Source: Planctomycetota bacterium
GTDB taxonomy: Bacteria > Planctomycetota > Planctomycetia > Gemmatales > Gemmataceae
Reading direction: 5' to 3'
Assembly: GCA_029777335.1 (NCBI GenBank)
Contig: JAKOSN010000138.1
Location: 1 to 58,222 of the forward strand
Length of the DNA stretch: 58,222 bases
The position numbers and the translations under genes are program-made. Below are positions 42,758 through 51,668 of this stretch, piece after piece; within the stretch, counting starts at the first letter, position 1; every line of letters starts with the position of its first letter. The notes below the pieces were generated by a model that was given only the letters and a program-made list of their open reading frames with translations, had not been told where the DNA came from and ran no database searches.

Positions 42758-44503
42758 TCAGTGATTCAACAGAAACTCGTTGCTATTGAGCAGCGCCCAG
42801 AAGAGATCCTGGAAGGGGGGGGCCTCGCTCTTGTCCGCGAACTGCGGTCGCAGACGCATCTTCTCGGCGATGCGCCGCACCTCGGCCGCTGTCGCCGGAC
42901 GATTCAGGGCGGCAAGGTACAGGGTGTTCACGCGCGCCGCGAATGAGCGGGAGTTCTTCAAGGTCGTGGCCACCGTGCCATTGGCGTCGTTGATCGCGCT
43001 GTTGATATCGGTGCCATTCATCATCAGAAGCGCCTGGACGATCGTCCCATTGAAGTTGACCTCGTTCCCCTCGTCATCGCCAAAGTTGGCCACGAGGTTG
43101 TTCATCCAGCGATCGCGCAGTTGTTTGCGGGCATCCTTCCCTTGCTGGGATCCGGTCGCCGTCAGCAGCGATTCGAGGAGCTGTTCGGGGCTCATCGATT
43201 TCAGAATCATGCGGCTGAAGAACACTTCCTTGTCGGTCGCGTCGTTGGTCTTGTTGGCGACGCAGCTCAGTTGATACGCTTCGCTATTGCAGATCCAGCG
43301 AATCAGTTTCTTCTGGTCGAACCCGTAGTGGCGATACTTCTTGGCGACCTCGTTGAGCAGTTCGGGATTGGTGATCTGGTTCTGTTCGTTGAAATCATCC
43401 ACCGGGTTGCAGAACCCCTTGCCGAAGAAGACGCTCCACATGCGGTTGACCGCGACACGCGGGAAGTTGTCGTGGGCGACCATCAACTTGGCGAGTTCCT
43501 CGCGGCGCGACTTGACATCGCTGGCGAGTTTCGTGCCGTCGATGAATTGCGCCTTGGTCTCCATGATCACGCCGTTACGCTTCTCGTAAACAACCACCGC
43601 GTTCCGGTTGACATTGTCGTCCTCGACCAGGGTCAGCGGAACGCGCGTCTGGACGCGCTGCCCGACCATCGGGGGAGTCCCCTGGCGATTGATCTGGCGC
43701 AGGTAGGCATTCACCCCCCAGAAGTGGGTCTGCTTCAGGTTGGCGTCGAAGGGGTGATCATGGCACTGGGTGCACTGGGTTTGCACACCCAGAAAGAGAC
43801 GGGTCATGCGCGAGGTGATCGGCACCATCTCGAAATAGCCGTCTGACTGGCGCTTGGCCGCCGGGACCGGCTCGCCCACATGAGCCAGGATAAAGTTCAC
43901 CTCGGGGTTCTCGGTGTTCTTGCCCTTGGCGGTGACCAACCTGGTAACGATCTCGTTGTAGGGCTTGTTCAGGGCGAATTGTTCTTCGAGCCAGGTTGTG
44001 AGTTGTTCGTGATATTCCCCGCGGCCGAAGGGGCCCGAGCGGGTGAGCAGCCAGTTCGACCACAGGTTGGCCCAGTGGCGGGCGTACTCAGGGCTGGCAA
44101 GGAGTTTGTCGATCAGCATCGAGCGACGATACCGGGCCGGCATTCTCTGAAACTCTTCGATCTCCTTGGCGGTGGCGATGCGGCCGATGATGTCGAGCGA
44201 GGCGCGGCGAATGAACTCGTAGTCGGTGGTGGGGCGCGACGGTTCGAGTTTGTTCTCCTTCCACCCTTCTTCCAGCTTGGTGTTGATCAATTCCACGACC
44301 TCGCCGACATCGCTGCTCGTTCCCGAGGGGAGCGTGATGAGGTGCGGGCGGGCCGGGGTGGGGCGGGCGGGCGCCGTGCTCTTGGGGGGAGTCTTCTGTT
44401 GAGCAGGGACAGCCTGAATGAGCAAGCCACCCGTCAACAAGGTTCCTAGCAGCATCGCGAGTGAGCGCCAGGATCGCCGACCGGGCGCGGATGGTTGGGT
44501 CAT
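42758..44503 (-). CDS. DUF1549/DUF1553 protein, standalone
   Basis: A 581-residue exported planctomycete protein. Signal sequence SLAMLLGTLLTGGLLIQAVPA follows a short basic N-terminus; the ATG at 44503 is preceded by GGGGG. DUF1549 is visible in VVELINTKLEEGWKENKLEP and DYEFIRRASLDIIGRI, with haem-like CTQCHDHPF, and DUF1553 in FPRVAVNRMWSVFFGKGFCN. The end is LLNSNEFLLNH, as in the operon member at 29392, but the BIG2 domains are absent. Unlike most family members no DUF1501 gene is adjacent. Function unknown. Confidence 0.87.
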   Translation of the reverse strand: MTQPSAPGRRSWRSLAMLLGTLLTGGLLIQAVPAQQKTPPKSTAPARPTPARPHLITLPSGTSSDVGEVVELINTKLEEGWKENKLEPSRPTTDYEFIRRASLDIIGRIATAKEIEEFQRMPARYRRSMLIDKLLASPEYARHWANLWSNWLLTRSGPFGRGEYHEQLTTWLEEQFALNKPYNEIVTRLVTAKGKNTENPEVNFILAHVGEPVPAAKRQSDGYFEMVPITSRMTRLFLGVQTQCTQCHDHPFDANLKQTHFWGVNAYLRQINRQGTPPMVGQRVQTRVPLTLVEDDNVNRNAVVVYEKRNGVIMETKAQFIDGTKLASDVKSRREELAKLMVAHDNFPRVAVNRMWSVFFGKGFCNPVDDFNEQNQITNPELLNEVAKKYRHYGFDQKKLIRWICNSEAYQLSCVANKTNDATDKEVFFSRMILKSMSPEQLLESLLTATGSQQGKDARKQLRDRWMNNLVANFGDDEGNEVNFNGTIVQALLMMNGTDINSAINDANGTVATTLKNSRSFAARVNTLYLAALNRPATAAEVRRIAEKMRLRPQFADKSEAPPFQDLFWALLNSNEFLLNH

Positions 44504-44898
44504 CGATCATCCCCCTGTAGCACAACTGTGGTCGAAGAATGGTACGGGTTTCCCCGGAGTCTTTCTTGTGTATCTTAGAGCCGTTCCGAAGACCCTGTCA
44601 AACAGATTCAATCCCTGCCAGGGCGCAAGTTCGCTCGTTATTCGTTCAGACGTTGCCCGCGCTGGATTGGTTCCCAAAGTTCTCGCCAACTCCCCTTGTT
44701 CTCTCCCTCACCTCTTCTGTTATACTGTACGTTAGAACACAATTGCTGAAGTTTCCTTTTCAGGTTGTCGATCATAAGATCATGAAAAATATCATCTTGT
44801 GGCGGATTGGTCAAAATAGAACTGAGCTAGGACGCGGGCACCGGGGCTGCTACAATCCTGGAGATAGGATTGAGGCTGAATTCGGGGAGAGATGATTC
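44504..44898 (+). promoter_or_regulatory. Intergenic region upstream of the topoisomerase operon, with possible promoter
   Basis: No gene is visible. TATACT at 44721-44726 with TTGTTC at 44696-44701 (19-base spacer, longer than ideal) could drive the topoisomerase genes with a leader of about 165 bases. The stretch 44700-44820 is AT-rich. No Shine-Dalgarno stronger than GGGGAGAG precedes the ATG at 44899. Confidence 0.35.
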
Positions 44899-47286
44899 AT
44901 GGCCGAAACCATTCACCCGGTGCCACTGGCGCGCGAAACGCAACGGCGCTACCTCAACTACGCGGTCTCGGTGATCAACGCGCGCGCCTTGCCCGACGTT
45001 CGCGATGGGCTCAAGCCGGTGCAGCGACGCATTTTGTTCACCATGTACAACGACCTGCACCTGGTCAACGAGGGAAGGCCGGCCAAGTGTGCCAAGATCA
45101 CCGGCGCCGTCACCGGCAACTATCATCCGCATGGCGATGCCCCGGCCTACGAGGCGCTGGCTCGTTTGGCGCAGGACTTTGTCATGCGCGTCCCGCTGGT
45201 GCATGGCAAGGGAAACTTTGGGTCGGTGGATGGCGATCCCCCCGCCGCGGCCCGCTACACCGAGGCCAAGCTCGCCGCCATCTCGGAATCGCTGCTGCGC
45301 GAACTGCGCCAGCGTACCGTTGAGATGCGCCCCAACTTCGACAACACCAGCCTCGAACCCGTGGTGCTACCGGCAGAGTTTCCGAACCTCCTGGTGAACG
45401 GCACCACCGGGATCGCGGTCGGGATGGCGACCAACATCCCTCCGCACAATCTGGGGGAGGTGATCCGGGCCGCCGTCCACCTCGTCGACAACCCCGATGC
45501 CACTGTCGCCGAGTTGCTCAACAAGATCAAGGGACCCGACTTTCCGCTCGGCGGGAAGGTCGTTACCGATCGAGCCACATTGCGCACGATCTACGAGGAA
45601 GGCCATGGCACCATCAAGGTCCAGGGGGAGTGGAAGGTCGAGGAGATCGGGCGCAAACAGCAGATTGTCATCACCTCGATCCCCTACAACGTGGACAAGA
45701 GCAAACTTGAAGCCGACATTGGGGCGATCATCGAGGATCGGCGTCTGCCGCAATTGATCGGCCTGACCAACGAATCGAACGAGAAGGAAGGGCTGCGGAT
45801 TGCGCTGGAGATGAAGGCAGGGGCCGACCCCAACCTCATCATGGCCTATCTGTTCAAACATACGCAGTTGCAGGATACCTTTTCCTATAACATGACCGCG
45901 CTGGTCCCGGTGTACGACAGCGAGGGCAAGGAGAAACTGCGTCCGGAGCGGCTGGGTCTGAAGGCGGTCCTGCGCTACTTCCTCGATTTTCGTTTGAGTA
46001 CCGTGCGCCGGCGCTTTCAGTTTGAACTGGAACAACTGCAGCGGCGCATTCACATCCTGGAAGGGTTCCGCATTGTCTTCAATGCCCTTGATCGAGCCAT
46101 CAAGATCATCCGCGAAAGTAGCGGCAAGGCCGATGCCGCCGAAAAACTGATCGCCGCCTTCCGCCTGAGCCCCGAGCAAACCGAGGCGATCCTCGATGCG
46201 CAGCTGTACAAGATTGCGCAAATGGAGATCCGCAAAATCCTTGATGAGCTGAAGGAAAAGCAGGCGCGGGCGGCGGAGATCGAACGTATTCTCGCCTCGG
46301 AGAAAGCGCTGTGGGGGATCGTCAAGCACGAGATGACCGAGGTGGGGGAGAAGTACGGCGACCGCCGCCGCACACGCATGGGCTCCAGTGAGGATGCTCC
46401 GGACTTCGACCCGGAAGCCTACATTGTGCGAGAAAATACCAACGTGGTCCTCACGCGCGATGGCTGGATCAAGCGGGTGGGGCGGCTCCAGTCGGTGGAG
46501 GGAACCCGAGTGCGCGAGGGTGACGAGGTGCTGGCGGTTGTTCCCGGCAGCACGCTCGATCACGTTATCTTTCTCGCCGATGATGGCACCGCGTACACGA
46601 TGCGCATCAACGAGGTGCCGGCGAGTTCCGGGTATGGCGAGCCGATCACCAAGTTCTTCCGGCTGGCCGACCAGGTCAAGATTGTCGCCTGCATCACCAC
46701 AGACGAGCGCTTCACTCCTGCCGATCTCCCCGCGTCCGAAGGCGAACCAGCGGGGCCCTATCTGCTCGTGGTAACGGCCCAGGGTCAGACGTTGCGCACC
46801 CCCCTCACGCCCTTCCGCACCGCCTCAACCAAGGTGGGGCGTCGCTATGTGCGCCTGGTCGACGGCGATCGCGTTGTGCTGGCGGCTGTTCTCCGCGAGG
46901 AAAAAAGCCTGGTCCTGGTCTCGGCCGCGGCCCGTGTGGTCCACTTTGGGCTGGACGATGTGACCCTCCTCGCCGGGGCGGGGAAGGGTGTCCAGGGGAT
47001 CAAACTCGACGAGGGCGATACCTGCCTGGGCGGAGTGTTGATTTCCGATCGTCACGATCGGGTGGTGCTCGAAACCACCGACGGAAAGACGAAAGAGTTC
47101 ACCGGGCGCAAGTACGAGTTGACCAATCGAGGAGGCAAGGGGCACGAACTCGGCAAACGAACGAAGATTGCTCGAATTGTGCCTCCACCCATCGAACTGG
47201 TGGACTGGGACAAGGTTGAGGACCGCACCGACGACCGGAACGGCAAGGCCGACACCAATGGGCACCAGCCGACCTTTTTCGATTGA
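44899..47286 (+). CDS. gyrA: Type IIA DNA topoisomerase subunit A (GyrA/ParC family)
   Basis: A 795-residue DNA-cleaving and rejoining subunit. The breakage-reunion domain starts RETQRRYLNYAVSVINARALPDVRDG; KITGAVTGNYHPHGD and the active-site Tyr120 in AAARYTEAKL are intact. A coiled coil (QFELEQLQRRIHILEG) joins it to a C-terminal beta-pinwheel of about five blades. The GyrA-box, usually QRRGGKG in the first blade, is not seen there; a related NRGGKG lies at residues 743-748 in the last blade. So gyrase versus topoisomerase IV activity is open. It is followed after 62 bases by the B subunit on the same strand. Confidence 0.88.
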   Translation: MAETIHPVPLARETQRRYLNYAVSVINARALPDVRDGLKPVQRRILFTMYNDLHLVNEGRPAKCAKITGAVTGNYHPHGDAPAYEALARLAQDFVMRVPLVHGKGNFGSVDGDPPAAARYTEAKLAAISESLLRELRQRTVEMRPNFDNTSLEPVVLPAEFPNLLVNGTTGIAVGMATNIPPHNLGEVIRAAVHLVDNPDATVAELLNKIKGPDFPLGGKVVTDRATLRTIYEEGHGTIKVQGEWKVEEIGRKQQIVITSIPYNVDKSKLEADIGAIIEDRRLPQLIGLTNESNEKEGLRIALEMKAGADPNLIMAYLFKHTQLQDTFSYNMTALVPVYDSEGKEKLRPERLGLKAVLRYFLDFRLSTVRRRFQFELEQLQRRIHILEGFRIVFNALDRAIKIIRESSGKADAAEKLIAAFRLSPEQTEAILDAQLYKIAQMEIRKILDELKEKQARAAEIERILASEKALWGIVKHEMTEVGEKYGDRRRTRMGSSEDAPDFDPEAYIVRENTNVVLTRDGWIKRVGRLQSVEGTRVREGDEVLAVVPGSTLDHVIFLADDGTAYTMRINEVPASSGYGEPITKFFRLADQVKIVACITTDERFTPADLPASEGEPAGPYLLVVTAQGQTLRTPLTPFRTASTKVGRRYVRLVDGDRVVLAAVLREEKSLVLVSAAARVVHFGLDDVTLLAGAGKGVQGIKLDEGDTCLGGVLISDRHDRVVLETTDGKTKEFTGRKYELTNRGGKGHELGKRTKIARIVPPPIELVDWDKVEDRTDDRNGKADTNGHQPTFFD

Positions 47287-47348
47287 GCCCGACGGTTATG
47301 ATTGCATCGCAGAGAGGGCTTTCGCCTGAACAGGACGAGAACGGACCC

Positions 47349-49274
47349 ATGACTACCGTGACTTCTCGCTACACCGCTGCCGAATCGATTCAGGTCCTGG
47401 AGGGCCTGGAGCCGGTGCGCAAGCGGCCCTCGATGTACATCGGCGGCGTTGATGAGAAGGGACTGCACCATCTCGTCTGGGAAATTGTGGACAACGCAGT
47501 CGATGAATACATCAATGGCTTTGCCGATGCCATCACCGTTATCCTCCACCGCGAGGGGGATGCCATCACCGTGTCGGACAACGGGCGTGGCATCCCGGTG
47601 GATAATCACCCCAAGTACAACAAGCCAGGGGTGGAGTTGATTCTCACCACCCTGCACTCCGGGGCGAAGTTTGGCGAGGGCGATAGCTACCTGCACTCAG
47701 GCGGGTTGCATGGGGTTGGGTCGTCGGTGGTGAACGCCCTTTCGCGCAAGCTGGTCGCGACCATCAAGCGCGATGGGTACGAATGGCAGCAAGCGTTCTC
47801 GCGCGGCAAGGCGACCAGTGCTCTCACCCGGTTGCGCGAGGCACGCGGGCACGGCACCACCATCTACTTTGAGCCAGACTCCGAGATCTTCAAGACCACG
47901 CAGTTCGATCCCGCGCTGATCAAATCGCGCCTGGAGGACATGTCGTACATCCACAGCGGGTTGAAGATCACCTTCAAGAACGAGATCACCGGCGAGACTC
48001 TTGATCTGACCCATCCCGGAGGCATCCCCGAGTTTCTGGGCCGGTTGGTCGGTGAATGCGGCGAACCGCCGGTGACCGAGGCGGTCTTCACCCTCAGCCG
48101 CAAGGAAGGCGAACGGATCGAGGTGGCGCTGCAATGGACCGAATCACGTGATGAGATGTTCCGCTCGTATGTGAACGGCATTCGCACCGTGGCCGGCGGA
48201 ACCCATGAGAACGGCCTGAAGAGCGGGATTGTGAAGGCAGTGCGCAACTACATGGAGACGCACAATGTCAAGGAGAAAGGGCTGAACATCACCGCCGACG
48301 ATATTCGCGAAGGCGTGGTCGGCATTCTCTCGGTCTTTGTGCGCGAGCCGATGTTTCAGGGGCAGACGAAGGAGAAGCTGAATAACCCTGAAATGACGGC
48401 GGTGGTCGATGGCTTTGTGCGACCTAGCCTGGAAGGCTGGCTGAACGCCAACATGACGGCGGCCGACCAGATTGTGGGGCGCATCGTGATGGCGGCGCGG
48501 GCGCGGTTGGCGTCGCGCGAGGCCGCCAACGAGGTCAAACGCAAGTCGGTCACGCAGCGCCGTACCAATCTTCCTGGCAAGCTGGCGGACTGCAAGGCTA
48601 CCTCGCGCGAGGAGTCCGAGTTGTTCATCGTCGAGGGAGACTCCGCCGGCGGATCGGCCAAGCAGGGACGCAACAATCGCACGCAGGCGGTCCTGCCGCT
48701 CAAGGGGAAGATCCTCAACGCCGAGGGGTTGCCCTTGGCCAAGGTGCTCACCAATCAGGAGTTAAAGGATCTGATTTCTGCGATCGGTGCCGGCGTCGGC
48801 GACAAGTTCGATCTGAGCGGGTTGCGTTATGGCAAGATCATTCTGCTCATGGATGCGGATGCGGATGGCAATCACATCAGCACCCTGCTGCTCGATTTCT
48901 TCTTCCGCCACATGACCGATCTGATCCGCAAGGGGCACGTTTACCTGGCGCAGCCGCCGCTCTATCGAATCGACGTTGGCAAGGAGACCTACTGGGCACG
49001 CGATGACGCCCACAAGGAAGAGATCCTCGCCGGATTGCGGGCTAACGCCAAGCCTGTCGTTTCTCGCTTCAAGGGACTTGGCGAAATGGATGTGCAGGAA
49101 CTCGCCGAAACCACGCTCGATGCGCGCAAACGGACTCTGCTCCAGGTGCAGATTGATTCGACGTTGGAAAGCGATCAGGTTTTCGTCGAGTTGCTGGGGA
49201 AAGATCCCACCCATCGCTATCGCTTTATCATGGAACAGGCGGTGCGGGCGGTGGCCGAGGAACTGGATGTGTAA
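47349..49274 (+). CDS. gyrB: Type IIA DNA topoisomerase subunit B (GyrB/ParE family)
   Basis: The 641-residue ATPase subunit that partners the preceding gene. The GHKL ATPase domain has VLEGLEPVRKRPSMYIG, the base Glu in WEIVDNAVDE, SDNGRGIPV and GGLHGVGSSVVNALS. The transducer domain contains QTKEKLNN. The TOPRIM domain has the acidic EGDSAGGSAKQGR and DADADGNHI (commonly DADVDGSHI). The C-terminus shows RFKGLGEMDVQEL. No large insertion as in E. coli GyrB is present. The ATG at 47349 is chosen because the family start is close to the first conserved residues. A-before-B order is noteworthy. Confidence 0.9.
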   Translation: MTTVTSRYTAAESIQVLEGLEPVRKRPSMYIGGVDEKGLHHLVWEIVDNAVDEYINGFADAITVILHREGDAITVSDNGRGIPVDNHPKYNKPGVELILTTLHSGAKFGEGDSYLHSGGLHGVGSSVVNALSRKLVATIKRDGYEWQQAFSRGKATSALTRLREARGHGTTIYFEPDSEIFKTTQFDPALIKSRLEDMSYIHSGLKITFKNEITGETLDLTHPGGIPEFLGRLVGECGEPPVTEAVFTLSRKEGERIEVALQWTESRDEMFRSYVNGIRTVAGGTHENGLKSGIVKAVRNYMETHNVKEKGLNITADDIREGVVGILSVFVREPMFQGQTKEKLNNPEMTAVVDGFVRPSLEGWLNANMTAADQIVGRIVMAARARLASREAANEVKRKSVTQRRTNLPGKLADCKATSREESELFIVEGDSAGGSAKQGRNNRTQAVLPLKGKILNAEGLPLAKVLTNQELKDLISAIGAGVGDKFDLSGLRYGKIILLMDADADGNHISTLLLDFFFRHMTDLIRKGHVYLAQPPLYRIDVGKETYWARDDAHKEEILAGLRANAKPVVSRFKGLGEMDVQELAETTLDARKRTLLQVQIDSTLESDQVFVELLGKDPTHRYRFIMEQAVRAVAEELDV

Positions 49275-49319
49275 GCGGGTCTTTGATGCTATTCTCTATT
49301 CTCTCCTCAGGAAGGTCCC

Positions 49320-49853
49320 ATGCTGCGCACGAGTTGCCCTCTCTGGATGACCGGATTGGTGTTGCTACTGGTGGCGGGTTGTGGTCGTCAGCCCCAGGGA
49401 GATGGGGCGATCTACGCGGTTCAGTGGTGGGTGCCCTGGGCGGTGGGCTTCTTTGGTCTGCTGTTTGTGCCGCTGGGGTTGTTGATTCGCAGGCGAACCA
49501 TCTATGGGTGGATTCTCATGGTGGTCGGTCCCCTGCTGGCGCTCCTGATTGCGCCGATGGTCGCCACGGACAAGGTGACGGTGGATAAGGACCGCTTTCA
49601 GAATGTTCACGGCTTCTGGTGGTCGAAGGATATCGAGACGGTCTACTACAAGGATGTGCGCCAGATGACGGTGCGCGAGGAGGTGAAGCAGGGGCGGCAT
49701 GGCCCCGAATACAGCTACTTCCTCGATTGCCAGATGAAGAATGGTCCCATGATCACGGTGCCGATCGGGGATCTGATGAAAAAAGCCTGGCCCGAACTGG
49801 CGGATAACGCGGTCAAGAAGGGTGTGCCAGTCTTTGGCCCCCAGAGTTTCTAA
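49320..49853 (+). CDS. Putative lipoprotein with membrane segments
   Basis: A 177-residue protein with a lipobox-like N-terminus (MTGLVLLLVAGCGRQ, lipidation Cys in VAGC). Two hydrophobic segments follow (WWVPWAVGFFGLLFVPLGLLI and WILMVVGPLLALLIAP), then a soluble domain (residues about 85-177) of alternating beta strands (VYYKDVRQMTVREEVKQGR). I do not recognise the family. It begins 45 bases after the topoisomerase B gene with GGAAGG, and could be co-transcribed with it. Confidence 0.65.
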   Translation: MLRTSCPLWMTGLVLLLVAGCGRQPQGDGAIYAVQWWVPWAVGFFGLLFVPLGLLIRRRTIYGWILMVVGPLLALLIAPMVATDKVTVDKDRFQNVHGFWWSKDIETVYYKDVRQMTVREEVKQGRHGPEYSYFLDCQMKNGPMITVPIGDLMKKAWPELADNAVKKGVPVFGPQSF

Positions 49854-50018
49854 GGTCGCCCTTTGGCGCACGAAATCGGTTCAGAGGCCGCGTGTGGGGA
49901 TAACCTCGTGCGCGGCCTCACTCCCGCGCTGGGTATCTCCTTGATTCCTGGCTCGCGATCCGGCAGGATGATACGAGGAATCGCCGGTAGATTTCTCTTT
50001 CTCGGCCGGGGCAGTGGC

Positions 50019-50621
50019 ATGTCTCTCCTTGCACAGGCATCTCTTCTGGACAGGTTACCCGAACCTCTGCGCGGAACCACGGGTCTTGCCATCGTGGCGG
50101 GAGTGGGAGGATTGCTCCTGCTGGTTCTGCTGCGCCGGCTTTTTCGGCGAAAACCTGAGCCTTCCCCCGATACCAAACTCCAGGAGAATCTGAAGGAGTA
50201 TCCCCCCCCTCCGCTGGCGGGTGCACGGCAGCTGCAGATCCAGGGGACGCCCGCGCGCATCCGCCTGATTGTGCTGGCTCCCGTGGGGAGGAATCCGCTC
50301 GGGCAAGAGGAGGTCGAGGCGATCCTCAACGAGGTGTTGCGTGGGCTGGGTGATGTGGCAAAACAGGATAAACCGCGCGTGCGCGTGTGGCCGTCACAGT
50401 TGAGCAGCCAGGGCTTTGCCCCGACTTTTCATCGGGTGACGCTCAAACCCGAGAAGGAGGGAACGCCGTCGCGCTGGATCTTGCTTGCCGGGCCAGCCTC
50501 CGCAGGACGTCGGCCAGTTCTCCTGGGGATGGCGGTGCTCACTGATCAACCGACCACGCGCGGGCGGGTCACGGTGGAAGCCAACTCCTGGGCCGAGATG
50601 CTCCGCATCGTCAACTCATGA
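50019..50621 (+). CDS. Membrane-anchored protein of unknown function, paralogue 1
   Basis: A 200-residue protein with one N-terminal membrane segment (GLAIVAGVGGLLLLVLLRRLF) and a cytoplasmic-looking domain. Its domain shares with the next gene the pattern RLIVLAP, KPRVRVWPSQLSSQGF, FHRVTLKPE, WILLAG and LLGMAVLTDQP. The frame starts at 49863, but 50019 is preferred because it gives a short N-terminus; the exact start is uncertain as no good ribosome-binding site is seen. Family not recognised. Confidence 0.65.
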   Translation: MSLLAQASLLDRLPEPLRGTTGLAIVAGVGGLLLLVLLRRLFRRKPEPSPDTKLQENLKEYPPPPLAGARQLQIQGTPARIRLIVLAPVGRNPLGQEEVEAILNEVLRGLGDVAKQDKPRVRVWPSQLSSQGFAPTFHRVTLKPEKEGTPSRWILLAGPASAGRRPVLLGMAVLTDQPTTRGRVTVEANSWAEMLRIVNS

Positions 50622-50643
50622 GCCGTCGGCGAAGGAGGTTCCA

Positions 50644-51345
50644 ATGGAGGAGATCCCGATCACCCGGCAGGTCGCGGACTTCCTTGGGCCATATCTGGCG
50701 CCCGCTTTCGACTGGGCTCCGCCTGATGTGCGCACCTTTCTGCTCGGCGATGGCATCTGGCTGACTCTGGCTGTGCTGGTGCTGGTGATTGTCGGCGCGC
50801 TGATGCTGCTGCTCCGCCTGGTGGAGCGCGTACTGGGGGGAATCAAACGGCTCTTCACCACTCCGCACAAGGACACCACCGAAGAGGAACTACGCGAGGA
50901 TCTGACGAGTTGTCCCTGGCCGCCCGGTCCGCCCAGCGAGGTGGTGCTGGCGTATTATCACATTCCGGTGCGGGTGCGATTGGTGGTGCTGGCACTCCAG
51001 GGGCGCGAGGAGAACCTCGAAGGCACCGATCTGCATCGATTGCTGGAGCGAATGATTCCCGGGCTGGGTCGAGTCGTGCAACAGGATCAACCGCGGATTC
51101 GGCTGTGGCCCAGGCAGATCTCGCCTCTCGGGTTCTGTGCGCTGTTTCACCGCTGCACGCCGAAGCCCGAAGGAGAGCAGAACGATTCGCACTGGATTCT
51201 CCTGGCCGGGCGCGTCACGCTCGCCAAACAGCCGTATTTACTGGGGCTGGGATTGTACGCGGACCAACCAGTCGCGGTGGAACGGATGACGCTGGAACCG
51301 CGCCAGTGGCTGGATCAACTCCGGTTGTACGCTCCGCAACGATGA
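50644..51345 (+). CDS. Membrane-anchored protein of unknown function, paralogue 2
   Basis: A 233-residue protein with a membrane segment (LTLAVLVLVIVGALMLLLRL) at residues about 39-58. The domain that follows aligns by eye with the previous gene (RLVVLAL, QPRIRLWPRQISPLGF, FHRCTPKPE, WILLAG, LLGLGLYADQP). AAGGAGG precedes the ATG. It starts 22 bases after paralogue 1 and its TGA overlaps the ATG of the HNH gene, so the three genes are probably one operon. Function unknown. Confidence 0.75.
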   Translation: MEEIPITRQVADFLGPYLAPAFDWAPPDVRTFLLGDGIWLTLAVLVLVIVGALMLLLRLVERVLGGIKRLFTTPHKDTTEEELREDLTSCPWPPGPPSEVVLAYYHIPVRVRLVVLALQGREENLEGTDLHRLLERMIPGLGRVVQQDQPRIRLWPRQISPLGFCALFHRCTPKPEGEQNDSHWILLAGRVTLAKQPYLLGLGLYADQPVAVERMTLEPRQWLDQLRLYAPQR

Positions 51346-51650
51346 GAACAATGGACGAATTCCTCACCACTCCCTGCGGCCTGTGTGGCCGTGGGTTTGA
51401 AGCACGCCAGTTGACCCGGCATCACTGCTTGCCGCGGCAGGAAGGCGGAACGTCCGCGGATGTGGAATTGCTCTGCAGCATGTGCCACAGCATGGTCCAC
51501 GCCACTTACACGAACGAAACGCTGGCGAGCCTTTATCCAACGCTGCCCGAACTGCGTCAGGCGCCGGAGTTGCAGAAGTACATCCGCTGGGTGCGCCGCC
51601 AACCCGCGACGCGGCGCACGCGCAATCAGCCGCGACGGCGCAGGTTGTAG
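51342..51650 (+). CDS. Small HNH nuclease-like protein
   Basis: A 102-residue protein with CGLCGRGF, LTRHHCLPR and CSMCHSMVHATYTN: a CxxC/CxxC zinc-binding HNH-type fold with the catalytic HH. The rest is basic (TRRTRNQPRRRRL). It could be a nuclease or a nucleic-acid-binding protein. The ATG overlaps the stop of paralogue 2 (ATGA); an internal ATG at 51351 is possible. Nothing in the neighbourhood indicates a restriction system. Confidence 0.75.
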   Translation: MRTMDEFLTTPCGLCGRGFEARQLTRHHCLPRQEGGTSADVELLCSMCHSMVHATYTNETLASLYPTLPELRQAPELQKYIRWVRRQPATRRTRNQPRRRRL

Positions 51651-51668
51651 CGGGGAGAACGGCGCGTT

